Positions 1-9,343 of a stretch of 64,000 bases of DNA are shown in pieces (within the stretch, counting starts at the first letter, position 1; every line of letters begins with the position of its first letter). A program made the position numbers and the translations under genes. The stretch comes from an uncultured Algimonas sp. (GTDB taxonomy: Bacteria; Pseudomonadota; Alphaproteobacteria; Caulobacterales; Maricaulaceae): assembly GCF_947498175.1 (NCBI RefSeq), contig NZ_CANMJB010000003.1, positions 124,001 to 188,000 of the forward strand. Reading direction: 5' to 3'. The notes under the pieces were generated by a model. That model did no database searches, was not told where the DNA came from, and saw only the letters and a program-made list of their open reading frames with translations.

Positions 1-609
1 GGCCCCGCCCAGCCGCGGGATGACCGCGAAGGAGTAGGCATCGTAGGCCTTCCGGATCAGCGGTTCCGGCGGGGTGGTGAATTCCAGCACGCCCAGCCGC
101 CCGCCGGGTTTGAGCACGCGGTGGAACTCGCGCAGCGCCGCCCTGCGGTCGGTCACGTTGCGGATGCCGTAGGCGATCGTCACCGCGTCGAACTGCGCGT
201 CGCCGAAGGGCAGCGCTTCCGCATTCCCGCAGACGCGGGTCAGGTCCAGCCCGGAATCCTTGCGCGGATCGATCCCGGCCAGCAGCATCTCGTCGTTGAT
301 GTCGCAGATGACGGCCCGCGCAGGGGCTCCGCCGCGGCGCCGGCGCACCTTGTCGGCCGCACGAACGAAACGCCGGGCGATGTCGCCCGTCCCGCCCGCC
401 ACGTCGAGCAGTCGCTCGCCGGGTTGGGGGTTGAGCTTGGTGATCGCCATGTCCTTCCAGACACGGTGCAGTCCGGCGCTCATCGCATCGTTCATGCGGT
501 CGTAATCGCGCGCGACGGAGTCGAAGACCTGCCGGACGCGCTCCTGCTTGTCGGCGGTCCGGACCTCTTCGAAGCCGAAATCGATCGTATCCTTGCGCGC
601 ATCGCTCAC
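1..609 (-). CDS. ubiE: UbiE/COQ5 demethylmenaquinone/ubiquinone C-methyltransferase (partial, 3' end outside window)
   Basis: SAM-dependent C-methyltransferase of ubiquinone/menaquinone synthesis, a soluble enzyme acting on membrane quinone precursors. The minus-strand frame is open to the window edge. Visible family motifs are DTIDFGFEEV near the N-terminus, SAM motif I LLDVAGGTGDIA, the stretch FDAVTIAYGIRNV and LKPGGRLGVLEFTTP. The last visible residues (YSFAVIPRLGG) match the family near its C-terminal third. I chose the GTG that yields VSDARKDTIDFGF because it fits the usual family N-terminus; an in-frame ATG at 654 would add 15 residues and sit 5 nt after the preceding methyltransferase. 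The two genes form one leftward unit. Confidence 0.92.
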   Translation of the reverse strand, partial: MSDARKDTIDFGFEEVRTADKQERVRQVFDSVARDYDRMNDAMSAGLHRVWKDMAITKLNPQPGERLLDVAGGTGDIARRFVRAADKVRRRRGGAPARAVICDINDEMLLAGIDPRKDSGLDLTRVCGNAEALPFGDAQFDAVTIAYGIRNVTDRRAALREFHRVLKPGGRLGVLEFTTPPEPLIRKAYDAYSFAVIPRLGGA

Positions 610-659
610 GCGGGCGGCTATATGGGGGCGGGTCGCGTTCGCCAAGGCGAACATCGCGC

Positions 660-1502
660 TCAGTGCAGCGCGCGCCTCAGCACCAGCTTGTGGCCCGGCT
701 TGGGATTGAACCGGAAGCGCGGGGCGAAGTCCGGCCGGTCGAACAGGCGCAGCAGATGCGCCTTTGCGAACCAGTGCAGATGTTCCGGAGGCTTGACCTG
801 CACCCAGCCGACCAGCGGGTCGGGCGTGGCGCGGTGGCCGTCGGCGGGCGTGGTCACGAACAGCACGCCGCCCGGCGCGACCAGGTCCATCAGGGCGGAA
901 GCGAAGGACCGGATGTCGATGGCGTGTTCGATCACTTCCGAACAGTAGACCAGGTCGAACGTCTCGCCGCGCGCGGCGAACGCCTCCACGGTCGTGGCGT
1001 GATAGCTGTTGCCGGGGAATTCGGCGGTTGCGCGCGCGACTGCTTCGGCGTCGATCTCGATCCCGGTCGCGTCGAACCCTCGCTGCCTCGCCCCCTCGAC
1101 CGCATAGCCGAGATTGGCCCCGACATCGAGGAAACGCCGCTTGGCGTTCGAACCGTTGCTTCGGATCCGGCGCGACAGGCGGCGGACGCGGCGCGCGGCG
1201 CGCTTGATTTTCTTGTCGCGCTTCGTGCCGTAGCTCGCCGAGGCATAATAGGCCGAATAGAAGCGCCCGAGCGCGTCCGGCGACGGCCGCGTCCGGACCG
1301 TCGCCAATCCGCATTCACGGCACCGCACGATGCCGCCGAAGGCAAGGTCCGGATCGGCGGCGACGATGCCGCCGATCTGCCGGCGTTCGTCAGCCGTCCC
1401 GGCCGCACGCGACAGCCAGTCGGCCTGCGTTTCCAGCAGGGTGAACCCGGCCGCATCGCAAAGCGGGCAGGAAAAGCCGGTCTGTCTCGACGCTGTGGAC
1501 AT
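660..1502 (-). CDS. class I SAM-dependent methyltransferase with N-terminal zinc ribbon
   Basis: 280 residues. The N-terminus carries two CxxC pairs (C12/C15 and C61/C64), a probable zinc ribbon as seen in sugar or lipid-carrier methyltransferases. The Rossmann core begins with FLDVGANLGYA (about residues 126-136), then a GIEID acidic loop and the post-motif DLVYCSEVIEHA, typical of Methyltransf_23/UbiG-like enzymes. A basic stretch (KRDKKIKRAARRVRRLSRR) lies between ribbon and core and could contact nucleic acid or membrane. The substrate is not identifiable. It lies directly upstream of ubiE on the same strand, which gives a weak hint of shared transcription. Confidence 0.85.
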   Translation of the reverse strand: MSTASRQTGFSCPLCDAAGFTLLETQADWLSRAAGTADERRQIGGIVAADPDLAFGGIVRCRECGLATVRTRPSPDALGRFYSAYYASASYGTKRDKKIKRAARRVRRLSRRIRSNGSNAKRRFLDVGANLGYAVEGARQRGFDATGIEIDAEAVARATAEFPGNSYHATTVEAFAARGETFDLVYCSEVIEHAIDIRSFASALMDLVAPGGVLFVTTPADGHRATPDPLVGWVQVKPPEHLHWFAKAHLLRLFDRPDFAPRFRFNPKPGHKLVLRRALH

Positions 1503-1539
1503 GACGGCGCTTTAACGCGTGCGCCCGGCAGGTCGAGGT

Positions 1540-2544
1540 CTATTCCGCGGCGGCGGAGAGATGCGGAAGATTGCGGTCTTCATGGCGGGACGAAGGCGGC
1601 GCGATGTCGAACCGGCCGGGCGAGAAGACGCTTTCGCCGCCATGGGCGAAGAAGGCGGCGTCTTGGCGGAAGGCTTCGACCAGATAGTCGAAGACGCCGC
1701 GAATGCGGGCCGAGCGTTTCAGATCCTGATGCGCGACGAGGTAGAGCGCTTCCGTCTGTTCGAGGTCCGGTATGACCCGCACCAGGTTCCGGCTGCGCGT
1801 CGTCTGTCCGCAAAGAGGCAACATGCCGATGCCGTAACCCTGTTCCAGCCCCTCGTAGAATGCCCAGATGGAGTTGGACTGGAACGTGATCCGGCCCGGC
1901 ATGTGGATCATCTCGTCCGTCCGCTCATCCATCAGCCAGAGCATCTTGCCGTCCATGATCATGGCCATCACACCGTCATGGCCAGGCAGATCGTCGACCG
2001 TTTCGGGCGCGCCCGCCAGATCGAGATATTCGGGACTGGCGAACAAGCCGAACGCCACGTCCGCCACCTTGCGTCCGATCAGGGAATTCTGCTCGCCCGG
2101 GCTCTTCCAGCGCAGGGCGATATCGGCCTCGCGCTGGGCCAGGTTGAAGCTCTCGAACCCGATGCCGATATCGACCAGAACGTCCGGATGCTCGGCCCGG
2201 AAGCGCTGCATCACGCCCGGCAGCCAAGCCGTGCCGATCCCTTCGGTCGCGCTCAACCGCACGACGCCGGACAGGCTGTCTTCCAGCGTGGCCGACGACC
2301 GGTCGATGGCGGCCGCTTCGTCCTGCATGCGCCGGATATGGTCGAGCATGCTCTGCCCGAACGTGGTGGGGACAAGCTGCCCGCTCTGGCGCTTGAGCAG
2401 CGGCGTGTTGAAATGGTCTTCGAGTGCGCGGATGCGCCGCCCCACGGTCGGCTGGCTCATGCCCAGCCGTTTGCCCGCCGCCGTCAGCGAGCCTGCCTGG
2501 GCGACGGCGAGGAACACGGGATAGTCGGACCAGTTCGTATTCAT
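1540..2544 (-). CDS. LysR-family transcriptional regulator
   Basis: About 334 residues from the ATG of MNTNWSDYPVFL; an ATG three codons upstream is also possible. The N-terminal winged helix is clear (GSLTAAGKRLGMSQPTVGRR), followed by the substrate-binding domain (GVVRLSATEGIGTAWLPGV onwards). LysR proteins bind DNA as tetramers and respond to small molecules, often controlling a neighbouring gene. The divergent neighbour is the YaiI-family gene, whose start is about 90 bp away, so the gap could hold the operator, but no clear T-N11-A palindrome was identified. The C-terminal tail after FRQDAAFFAHGG is longer than usual and polar. Confidence 0.92.
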   Translation of the reverse strand: MNTNWSDYPVFLAVAQAGSLTAAGKRLGMSQPTVGRRIRALEDHFNTPLLKRQSGQLVPTTFGQSMLDHIRRMQDEAAAIDRSSATLEDSLSGVVRLSATEGIGTAWLPGVMQRFRAEHPDVLVDIGIGFESFNLAQREADIALRWKSPGEQNSLIGRKVADVAFGLFASPEYLDLAGAPETVDDLPGHDGVMAMIMDGKMLWLMDERTDEMIHMPGRITFQSNSIWAFYEGLEQGYGIGMLPLCGQTTRSRNLVRVIPDLEQTEALYLVAHQDLKRSARIRGVFDYLVEAFRQDAAFFAHGGESVFSPGRFDIAPPSSRHEDRNLPHLSAAAE

Positions 2545-2633
2545 GCCACCCATTTAAACATGAATGGAAATGACGCAAGTCATTCAGGCATGAAAGTCTT
2601 GTGACGCGTCGCCGCGCTCGTTAGGCGCGTGCC

Positions 2634-3092
2634 GTGGGGACGCACATCTATATCGATGCCGATGCCTGTCCGGTGCGCGAAGAAACCTACAAGGTCGCCC
2701 GGCGGCACGGCGTTCCCGTTACGGTCGTCGCCAATCAGTGGCTGCGGACCCCGGCGGAGCCAGCCATCGCGTTCCAGCGGGTCACGGACGGGTTCGACGC
2801 CGCCGACGACTGGATCGCCGAACGCGCCGACGAACGCGCCATCGTCGTCACGGCCGACATCCTGCTCGCGGAGCGATGCCTGAAGGCGGGTGCGAGCGTC
2901 CTGGCCCCCAACGGCAAGGTCATGGACGATGCCACGATCGGTTCCCAGATCGCCGTGCGCGCCATCCTGGCGGATCTCCGGGACGGGGCGGACCGACCCG
3001 GTATCGGCGGGCCGCCGCCATTCGCGCCCAGGGACCGGTCGCGCTTCCTCGAAGCGCTCCACCTGATGGTGGAACGCAAGGTCCGGCGTTGA
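2634..3092 (+). CDS. YaiI/YqxD family protein (UPF0178, DUF188)
   Basis: 152 residues starting at a GTG. Family hallmarks are IYIDADACPVREE at the N-terminus (a PIN/NYN-like acidic cluster), VTADILLAERCLKAGA in the middle and the C-terminal SRFLEALHLM. The fold resembles PIN-like nucleases and the conserved aspartates could bind metal, but no activity is established for this family. It is followed 33 bp downstream by dapD on the same strand. Confidence 0.9.
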   Translation: MGTHIYIDADACPVREETYKVARRHGVPVTVVANQWLRTPAEPAIAFQRVTDGFDAADDWIAERADERAIVVTADILLAERCLKAGASVLAPNGKVMDDATIGSQIAVRAILADLRDGADRPGIGGPPPFAPRDRSRFLEALHLMVERKVRR

Positions 3093-3125
3093 CGGTTTCA
3101 TGGGGGTTGGCCTAAGCGCCCGTCC

Positions 3126-3953
3126 ATGACCACCGACGCACTGCAATCCACCATCGAATCCGCTTGGGACGACCGGGCCAGCCTGTCGCCCGACACGACC
3201 GGGGAGCGGCGCGACGCCGTCGAGGCCGCCATTGCGGGGCTGGACGACGGGACGTTCCGCGTCGCCGAGAAGAGCGGCAACGACTGGATCGTGCATCAGT
3301 GGCTCAAGAAGGCCGTGCTGCTCGGCTTTCGCCTGCACGCCAACACGCTCATGTCGGGCGGGCCGGCGGACGGGGCCTGGTTCGACAAGGTGCCGAGCAA
3401 GTTTTCCGGCTGGACCGAGGACGATTTCGCACGCGCCGGCATCCGCGCCGTGCCGCCCTGCGCCGTGCGCCGCGGGGCCTATGTCGCGCCGGGGGCGGTG
3501 TTGATGCCGTCCTATGTCAATCTCGGCGCGCGCGTCGGCGAAGGCACGATGATCGACACCTGGGCGTCCGTCGGCTCCTGTGCGCAGGTCGGCAAGGACT
3601 GCCACATCAGCGCGGGCGCCGGGATCGGCGGCGTGCTGGAACCGCTGCAGGCCAATCCGACCATCATCGAGGACGGCTGTTTCATCGGCGCGCGCTCCGA
3701 AGTGGTCGAAGGGGTGATCGTGCGCGAAGGCGCCGTGCTGGCGATGGGCGTGTTCATTTCCAAAAGCACGAAGATCTACGACCGCGAGACCTGCGAGATC
3801 ACCTACGGCGAAGTCCCGTCCTTTTCCGTCGTCGTGCCTGGTTCGCTGCCCGCCAAGGATGGCCGTCACAGCCTCGCTTGTGCCGTCATCGTCAAGACCG
3901 TCGATGCGCAGACCCGCGCCAAGACGGGCGTGAACGAATTGCTGAGAGACTAG
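3126..3953 (+). CDS. dapD: 2,3,4,5-tetrahydropyridine-2,6-dicarboxylate N-succinyltransferase
   Basis: 275 residues, the normal length for DapD. It transfers succinyl from succinyl-CoA to tetrahydrodipicolinate in the lysine/meso-DAP pathway (cytoplasm). An N-terminal helical domain is followed by a left-handed beta-helix built of hexapeptide repeats ([20 protein letters not shown], then [14 protein letters not shown] and [13 protein letters not shown]). The C-terminus ([19 protein letters not shown]) is typical. The pathway partner dapF lies about 19 kb away in the same window. Probably co-transcribed with the following small gene. Confidence 0.97.
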   Translation: MTTDALQSTIESAWDDRASLSPDTTGERRDAVEAAIAGLDDGTFRVAEKSGNDWIVHQWLKKAVLLGFRLHANTLMSGGPADGAWFDKVPSKFSGWTEDDFARAGIRAVPPCAVRRGAYVAPGAVLMPSYVNLGARVGEGTMIDTWASVGSCAQVGKDCHISAGAGIGGVLEPLQANPTIIEDGCFIGARSEVVEGVIVREGAVLAMGVFISKSTKIYDRETCEITYGEVPSFSVVVPGSLPAKDGRHSLACAVIVKTVDAQTRAKTGVNELLRD

Positions 3954-3954
3954 A

Positions 3955-3983
3955 CTTACCGAGAGACCTCTTACCGAGAGACC
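3955..3983. repeat. 14-bp direct repeat between dapD and the next gene
   Basis: CTTACCGAGAGACC occurs twice in a row with one base between copies, filling most of the gap between the dapD stop and the following ATG. Its function is unknown; the second copy ends just before AGGAGA, the likely ribosome binding site of the next gene. Confidence 0.8.
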
Positions 3984-3993
3984 AGGAGACCCC

Positions 3994-4314
3994 ATGGCCC
4001 CCGATCCCGTCAAAGACATCCCCTATCTTCTGGAGAAGGCCGCCGCGAAGGGCTTCGCCCATCACTTCGAGACTCAGGCCAAGGCGCTCTACTGCCGCGA
4101 GACCGACACGGCCTACGGCCTCGGCGCGATCCGGGTCGAGGACATGTGGTTCGTGGACGCCGGAACCGATCCGGGCAGCGAGGCCACGCTCTACCTGCTG
4201 GAAGCCGAGGACGGCACGCGCGGCGTGCTGCTGATCGGCAACCCAGCCAATCTGTCAGCCCCGGAGCGGGCTCTGCTCGACCAGCTCAAGCCAGAATCCA
4301 AGTCTGACAATTAG
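3994..4314 (+). CDS. conserved hypothetical protein downstream of dapD
   Basis: 106 residues, acidic, with no signal peptide or membrane segment. A good AGGAGA sits 6 bases upstream of the ATG. The sequence reads like a small alpha/beta protein (LLEKAAAKGFAHHFETQAKA, then FVDAGTDPGSEATLYLLEA). I do not recognise a named family. Its position 40 bp behind dapD suggests an operon but does not assign a role. Confidence 0.75.
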   Translation: MAPDPVKDIPYLLEKAAAKGFAHHFETQAKALYCRETDTAYGLGAIRVEDMWFVDAGTDPGSEATLYLLEAEDGTRGVLLIGNPANLSAPERALLDQLKPESKSDN

Positions 4315-4487
4315 TGCGACTCCCAGGCCCGCGCTTCCGCGTGTCTGCGCATCGCCGGAACCAAGGCGTTGAGGGCGCAGGAGATGTTCGCCCAACCGAC
4401 CTCTCGCGTTGCCTTGCGCTGATACAACCAGCTCAGCGGGCCAAGGATACTGAGGATTCTTTGCCCCTCATGGATTTGCGCATCAGT
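4311..4487 (-). pseudogene. possible C-terminal gene remnant
   Basis: A leftward open stretch of 58 codons ends at a TAA, has no plausible start codon and is bounded upstream by an in-frame TGA. It encodes protein-like sequence (ILSILGPLSWLYQRKATREV, then ALNALVPAMRRHAEARAW). It may be the tail of a gene lost when the neighbouring acyltransferase arrived. It could equally be chance; the family is not recognised. Confidence 0.25.
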
Positions 4488-4582
4488 TCATAGACGGGGG
4501 TGACATGTGCGCCGCAGCAATGGCAAAGGTTCGCTGGGCAGACTCGTTCCCTCGGTCGATCGACAAGTATGGCTGATCCAGC

Positions 4583-6571
4583 ATGACCTATAGAGCCGAG
4601 ATCGATGGATTGCGCGCTGTGGCGGTCTTGCTCGTCCTCGCCTTCCACCTCTCACTGCCGCCCTTTTCGGGCGGCTTCATCGGCGTGGATGTTTTCTTCG
4701 TAATCTCCGGCTTCCTGATCACCGGGATCATCCTGGAGCAAGGCGAAGACTTCTCACTCCGCACCTTCTATCTGCGTCGGGCGCGGCGCTTGTTTCCGGC
4801 CTTGTTCGCAACCGTCGCCGTGACCGTGCTCGTCGCATGGTTCATCTTCGGACGCGCCGATCTGATCGCGATGATGCGGTCGGCCCTGCTGGCGCTTGCG
4901 TCGCTGTCCAATTTCGGGTTCTGGCTGGAAGCGGGCTACTGGGATGTGGACAGCAAACTGAAACCGCTTCTGCACACCTGGTCGCTCGGGGTCGAAGAGC
5001 AGTTCTACCTACTCTGGCCCCTCCTGCTCATGGCGGGAATAGCTCTCAAAATTCCCCGGCATGTCGCGCTCCTCAGCATGGCCGCCATCGCCGTCATTGG
5101 CCTGCTCGCCGCTGAGTGGGCGTTGGGTCGCTATGTCGCCGCCGCCTTCTACCTCATGCCGTTCCGGATCACCGAATTCGCATTGGGGGGGCTGACGGCC
5201 GTCGGCTTGCGCTACTACCGTGTGAATTTGCCGACAGGGTTGCGTCAGCTCCTGTTCTTCGGCGGCCTAGGTGCGATCCTGAGCGCGGCAATCCTCTACG
5301 ATCCGGCCACCCGTTTTCCAGGTCTGTCGAGTTGGTTGCCCTGCTTGGGGACCGTCGCGGTGATCCTTGCGGCCCGGGTTCCGGTCTCGAGCCGGATCCT
5401 GACGAATGGCGCGGCCGTTCTGATCGGCAAGATGTCCTACAGCCTCTATCTGGTGCATTGGCCGCTCATCGTCTTCATGGAGTATCGGTTCGGTCCCGAT
5501 TTGACGGTCGGGCAAACCGTCGGCGTTGCGGTCGCATCGTTTCTGCTGGCCTATGCGCTCTATCGCTGGGTCGAGACACCGTTGCGGGCACCCTCCCATT
5601 CGGCGCGCCACGCGGCGGGCGCAGCCGGAGTCATGGGGGCGGGTGTCATGGGGGCGGGTTGGGTGACGACGCTGGCTGTGAGCTTGGCGGCATTTTCCGT
5701 CCTGAGCGCGCCGCAACCGGTCTCGCAAGTGCCGATGGCGGCCAATCCCGACATGACGGCGCAGTCCACATTGCCAAGCCCCGAAGCGTTGCTGGCGCGC
5801 ACGGACGTCAATGATGTGCGCTACGCGCAGGTGCGGGAGGTTTGCCCCGACATCGAAAGCGTCGATTGCCTGACCGTCTCGCCGGACCGGATCAATATCG
5901 CGATCCTCGGCGACAGTCTCGGAGTCGACGGTTTCAACGCGGTGAGCGCGGCTCTTCCCGACGCCAATGTCATCCCGGCCAGCTTCAGGGGCTGTGCACC
6001 CGTCTACGACATAGAGGGTTATCAGGACCGTGCCGGGATCTACACCAATCCCGACCTCGCCGCCGAGTGCAGAGACTGGAACGGGCAGATCTTCGCGGAC
6101 GGCGGAATCCTCAGCCAGGTCGATATCGTCGTCGTCTCGACATTCTGGCGTCCCATCCGGGTCGAATTCTTTGAGGACACGCTAAGCCGGATGAGGGCCC
6201 TCAATCCCGATGTGCAGATCTTGCTGCTCGGCAACGGCACGATCCTGAACCGCCGGTTCGTGGATATTGCAAGGGACATCCCGCTGGGTCGGGGCGCGAC
6301 GATTCCGGACGAGGAGATCTATTCGATGACGTTTTCGCTGGACGACGCCGTTGCCAGCTTCGCGGAGCAGACGCCCAACGTCGAGTGGGCAAGCCGAAAC
6401 GCCTTCTACTGTCCCGGCGTAGAGTGCGCCGTCTACACACCTAGCGGTCGCGATTTTGTGACCTACGACCGCGTCCACGCCTCGCGGGCCGCATCATCCG
6501 AATTCGGACACGCCGTTCTGCGTCCCTGGCTTCATCGGCTCGTCGCGAGATTGGAGAATGACCGACCCTGA
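4583..6571 (+). CDS. OafA/YrhL-type acyltransferase with C-terminal SGNH domain
   Basis: 662 residues. Residues 1-360 are an acyltransferase-3 membrane domain of about ten helices, with the signature YRAEIDGLRAVAVLLVLAFH, then VDVFFVISGFLIT, a YLRRARRLFPAL loop and HTWSLGVEEQFYLLWP. The C-terminal periplasmic domain is SGNH-like, with the nucleophile block AILGDSLGVDGF and a terminal DRVHASRAAS that stands in for the usual DxxH motif. Such proteins O-acetylate cell-surface polysaccharide. GC appears slightly lower than in neighbours, and a possible gene remnant lies upstream, consistent with acquisition as surface-modification cargo. Confidence 0.92.
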   Translation: MTYRAEIDGLRAVAVLLVLAFHLSLPPFSGGFIGVDVFFVISGFLITGIILEQGEDFSLRTFYLRRARRLFPALFATVAVTVLVAWFIFGRADLIAMMRSALLALASLSNFGFWLEAGYWDVDSKLKPLLHTWSLGVEEQFYLLWPLLLMAGIALKIPRHVALLSMAAIAVIGLLAAEWALGRYVAAAFYLMPFRITEFALGGLTAVGLRYYRVNLPTGLRQLLFFGGLGAILSAAILYDPATRFPGLSSWLPCLGTVAVILAARVPVSSRILTNGAAVLIGKMSYSLYLVHWPLIVFMEYRFGPDLTVGQTVGVAVASFLLAYALYRWVETPLRAPSHSARHAAGAAGVMGAGVMGAGWVTTLAVSLAAFSVLSAPQPVSQVPMAANPDMTAQSTLPSPEALLARTDVNDVRYAQVREVCPDIESVDCLTVSPDRINIAILGDSLGVDGFNAVSAALPDANVIPASFRGCAPVYDIEGYQDRAGIYTNPDLAAECRDWNGQIFADGGILSQVDIVVVSTFWRPIRVEFFEDTLSRMRALNPDVQILLLGNGTILNRRFVDIARDIPLGRGATIPDEEIYSMTFSLDDAVASFAEQTPNVEWASRNAFYCPGVECAVYTPSGRDFVTYDRVHASRAASSEFGHAVLRPWLHRLVARLENDRP

Positions 6572-6606
6572 ATTGTAGGCTGTCGAGTTTCGCGTCTGTC
6601 TGACGC

Positions 6607-7113
6607 CTATTCCGAACCGGTTGACCGGCTTGCCCAGGCTCTCTCTTCCGCGCTAACGCGGATCACCAGGATCATGGCGTTCAGCGCGCCGAAGATGGCC
6701 GCGACCTCCCACAGGCCCAGCACGAGCGGGGCGACGAGGATTTCGCAGATGACCAGCAGATAGTTGGGATGCGGGACGAGGGCGAAGGGGCCTTTGGTCA
6801 CTTTCGCCTCGTCCGGCAGGACGATGATGCGCGTGGTCCAGCGGCGGCCCAGCGTGCCGAGGATGTAGACGCGCAGGACCTGCAGCACCGCATAGACGCC
6901 GAGCCAGATCATGTTGAGCGGATTGTCGTGGCCCCACCAGACCATGGCGAGGATCCAGCCGGCATGGACGGCGACGATCAGCGGATAATGGCGCGGCGAA
7001 TGTTCGACCCCGCCCTGGGCGATCAGGCGTTTGGTATTGCGCGTCGCAATGGGCAGTTCGACCAGCCGCTCGAAGACGACGTAGGCGAGGAAGAGAATGG
7101 CGAACAGGCTCAT
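6607..7113 (-). CDS. isoprenylcysteine carboxyl methyltransferase (ICMT) family membrane protein
   Basis: 168 residues with about five membrane segments. The C-terminal catalytic signature is present: KGPFALVPHPNYLLVICEIL followed by the RVSAEERAW motif. ICMT-family enzymes in bacteria O-methylate small hydrophobic products. It starts 12 bp after the stop of the type III polyketide synthase on the same strand, the arrangement known for SrsA/SrsB-type alkylresorcinol clusters, so the likely role is methylation of the polyketide. Confidence 0.9.
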   Translation of the reverse strand: MSLFAILFLAYVVFERLVELPIATRNTKRLIAQGGVEHSPRHYPLIVAVHAGWILAMVWWGHDNPLNMIWLGVYAVLQVLRVYILGTLGRRWTTRIIVLPDEAKVTKGPFALVPHPNYLLVICEILVAPLVLGLWEVAAIFGALNAMILVIRVSAEERAWASRSTGSE

Positions 7114-7125
7114 CGTGCGCGCTCC

Positions 7126-8178
7126 CTAGGCGACATGGACCGGGGCGAAGGCGGCCGAGAAGCCCGGTCCCAGCGCACAAGCCAGCAGCGGGCGGCCCGT
7201 GCCTTCCGCATCGCCGCGTTTCAATACCCGGTCCAGCACGAAGAGAACGGTCGGCGCGCTCATATTGCCATAGTCCCGCAATATGTCGCGTTCGATGTCG
7301 AGCGAACCCCCGCCGAGGCCGAGCGACGCCTCCAGCGCATCGACGACTTTCGCTCCGCCCGGGTGAGCGACGACGCGGCCCAACATGTCGCGCTCCAGCC
7401 CCATCTGCGCACAGGCCGCATCGGTCGCGGCACGCATCTCTTCGGTGACGAAGTCCGGAATGGAGCGATCGAACACGACGGCCAGCCCGTCTTCGTCCAC
7501 CTCCCAGCCCATGATGGGCAGCGTGTCGTCCCAGGTCTTGGACGCGCCGCGGTCCACGCGGACACCGCTTTCTTCCGACGACAGGGCGGCGGCCGCCGCA
7601 CCGTCCCCGAACAGGATGGTCGCGATGATGTCGGCCTTCTTGGGCCGCGCCTTGCGGAAGGACAGCGTACAGGTCTCCACCACGACGAGCAGCACTTTGG
7701 CGGACGGGTTCGCATGCGCCAGTTCGCGCGCCACGTTCAATCCGGACACGCCTCCGGCACAGCCCAGACCGAACAGCGGCACGCGCAAGGCATCGTCGCG
7801 AAACCCCATCCGGCTCTTGGCTTGGGCTTCCAGCGTCGGCGTCGCGATCCCGGTCGATGATACGGTCACGAGGATATCGACCTGCTCTGCTCTCCAGCCC
7901 GCATCGTCCAGCGCCTGTCTGGCGGCATCGACATAGAGATCGGCCGCCCCATCCATGTAGCGCGCATTGCGGTCGGTCCATCCGCCTGCGCTTTCGAACC
8001 AGTCGAACGGCGCGACGCTGTAGCGCATCTTCACGCCCGACGTCTCGAAGACGGGGGCGAGACGGTCGAACCCCTTGAAACGGGGGCCGAGGATTTCATG
8101 GGCGCGGCGGGCGACCTCGTCCTGGGGCAAGGCGTGGGGCGGCACGCATGTCGATAGCCCGTGGAGATAGACGCTCAT
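7126..8178 (-). CDS. type III polyketide synthase
   Basis: 350 residues from MSVYLHGLST, the family-typical start; upstream in-frame starts only add poorly conserved sequence. Thiolase fold with the complete catalytic triad: C140 in GLGCAGG, H272 in VAHPGG and N305 in GNMSAPT. The enzyme condenses malonyl-CoA onto an acyl-CoA starter to give alkylpyrones or alkylresorcinols, in the cytoplasm near the membrane. The downstream ICMT-type methyltransferase supports a phenolic lipid product. Product and starter cannot be read from sequence. Confidence 0.93.
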   Translation of the reverse strand: MSVYLHGLSTCVPPHALPQDEVARRAHEILGPRFKGFDRLAPVFETSGVKMRYSVAPFDWFESAGGWTDRNARYMDGAADLYVDAARQALDDAGWRAEQVDILVTVSSTGIATPTLEAQAKSRMGFRDDALRVPLFGLGCAGGVSGLNVARELAHANPSAKVLLVVVETCTLSFRKARPKKADIIATILFGDGAAAAALSSEESGVRVDRGASKTWDDTLPIMGWEVDEDGLAVVFDRSIPDFVTEEMRAATDAACAQMGLERDMLGRVVAHPGGAKVVDALEASLGLGGGSLDIERDILRDYGNMSAPTVLFVLDRVLKRGDAEGTGRPLLACALGPGFSAAFAPVHVA

Positions 8179-8313
8179 CAGGGCCTTGATACGCACGAAC
8201 CCCGTTGGTCGGATAGGGGCTGTGTCCCACAAGTTCGGCGCTGCGGTGGATGAAGACGCCCGGACAGGCCTTGGAAGGCAGCCCTAAAGCGAGACCGTAC
8301 CCATGCCGGCCAC

Positions 8314-8339
8314 AAAAAAGCCCCGCGCGACGGCGGGGC
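8314..8339 (-). terminator. intrinsic terminator for the BI-1 gene
   Basis: Read leftwards, GCCCCGC and GCGGGGC form a 7-bp GC stem with a 6-nt loop, followed by six T. It lies about 30 bp past the stop of the leftward BI-1 gene. Confidence 0.85.
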
Positions 8340-8367
8340 CTTCCGGGTTCCGTCTGAGGCGTCGCGC

Positions 8368-9093
8368 CTAGTCTCTGCCGAACAGGGCCAGCAGGAACTG
8401 GAACATGTTGATGAAGGAAAGCAGCAGGCTGGCCGCGCCCATGGCGCTCCACTTGTTAATCATCTCCAGATCGTTGCCGAGGCCGTAATACATGGCCTTC
8501 AAGCCCTGGGTCTGGCCGGCCGTGATGACCGAGATCAGCACCAGGCCGACACCCATCATGACCGTCTGCATCATGCCGGTCGGCGCCAGCGCCGGGACGA
8601 ACATGGACAGCACCATGTAGCCAACGAAGACCACGAAACCGATCGCCGCGAATTTGAGATACGGCATCAGATTGGTCTTGGTCGTGTAGCCGAACATGGA
8701 CAGGGCCGCGAACAGCGCCACGGTCATGAAGAAGATCTTCAGAAGAACCGCGCCGGTATAGGCGATGGTCAACACGCCCGTGAACACACCCATCAGAGCG
8801 GCGAACCCGAACAGGAAGGTCAGCACGCCGCCCATGGACATGGAGGGCAGCTTGCGCGCCACGCCGCCGAACAGGACCGGAATCGCGATCACGAAACCGA
8901 GCACGACGAGCGGATTGCGAAGGAAGGCGGCAATGGCTTCGTTGGACAGTATCGCCTGGCCCGTCATATAAGCCACGCCGGCCGTGACGAGCATGGCCAG
9001 CATCATCCACCGGTAGGTGCCGAGCATGAAACTCTTGAGGCCGACCTCGGTATCGACATTGCCGCCGATGACGCCTCTGTTGAAATCGTTCAT
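8368..9093 (-). CDS. Bax inhibitor-1/YccA family membrane protein
   Basis: 241 residues from MNDFNRGVIGG, with GGAG about 8 bases upstream; longer in-frame starts give non-family sequence. Seven predicted membrane helices, including VVLGFVIAIPVLFGGVA and VLISVITAGQTQGLKAMYYG, with the C-terminal SFINMFQFLLALFGRD typical of the family. BI-1 proteins are inner-membrane proteins proposed to leak calcium or protons; YccA interacts with FtsH in E. coli. The gene stands alone with its own terminator. Confidence 0.93.
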   Translation of the reverse strand: MNDFNRGVIGGNVDTEVGLKSFMLGTYRWMMLAMLVTAGVAYMTGQAILSNEAIAAFLRNPLVVLGFVIAIPVLFGGVARKLPSMSMGGVLTFLFGFAALMGVFTGVLTIAYTGAVLLKIFFMTVALFAALSMFGYTTKTNLMPYLKFAAIGFVVFVGYMVLSMFVPALAPTGMMQTVMMGVGLVLISVITAGQTQGLKAMYYGLGNDLEMINKWSAMGAASLLLSFINMFQFLLALFGRD

Positions 9094-9343
9094 TGTGAAC
9101 TCCGTTGATAGTATCACCATCCCAACGCGGAGGAAGGGCGGCAGTTGCCTCCAATATAGGTGCAATTCACTCATTTTGCCAATGACAAGCGGGTCAGACG
9201 GGCTGGAAGCGGCAAGATTTTGCCTATGGGCGCCATAGGGCGTGACTTTAGGGGTCGCGATCCGTTTCCCCTTGGCGCATCGCGCCGACGTGCGGTAGCC
9301 CACGCAACGACGCTCTTCTCCACTCTTGCAGGACTCTGATCCT

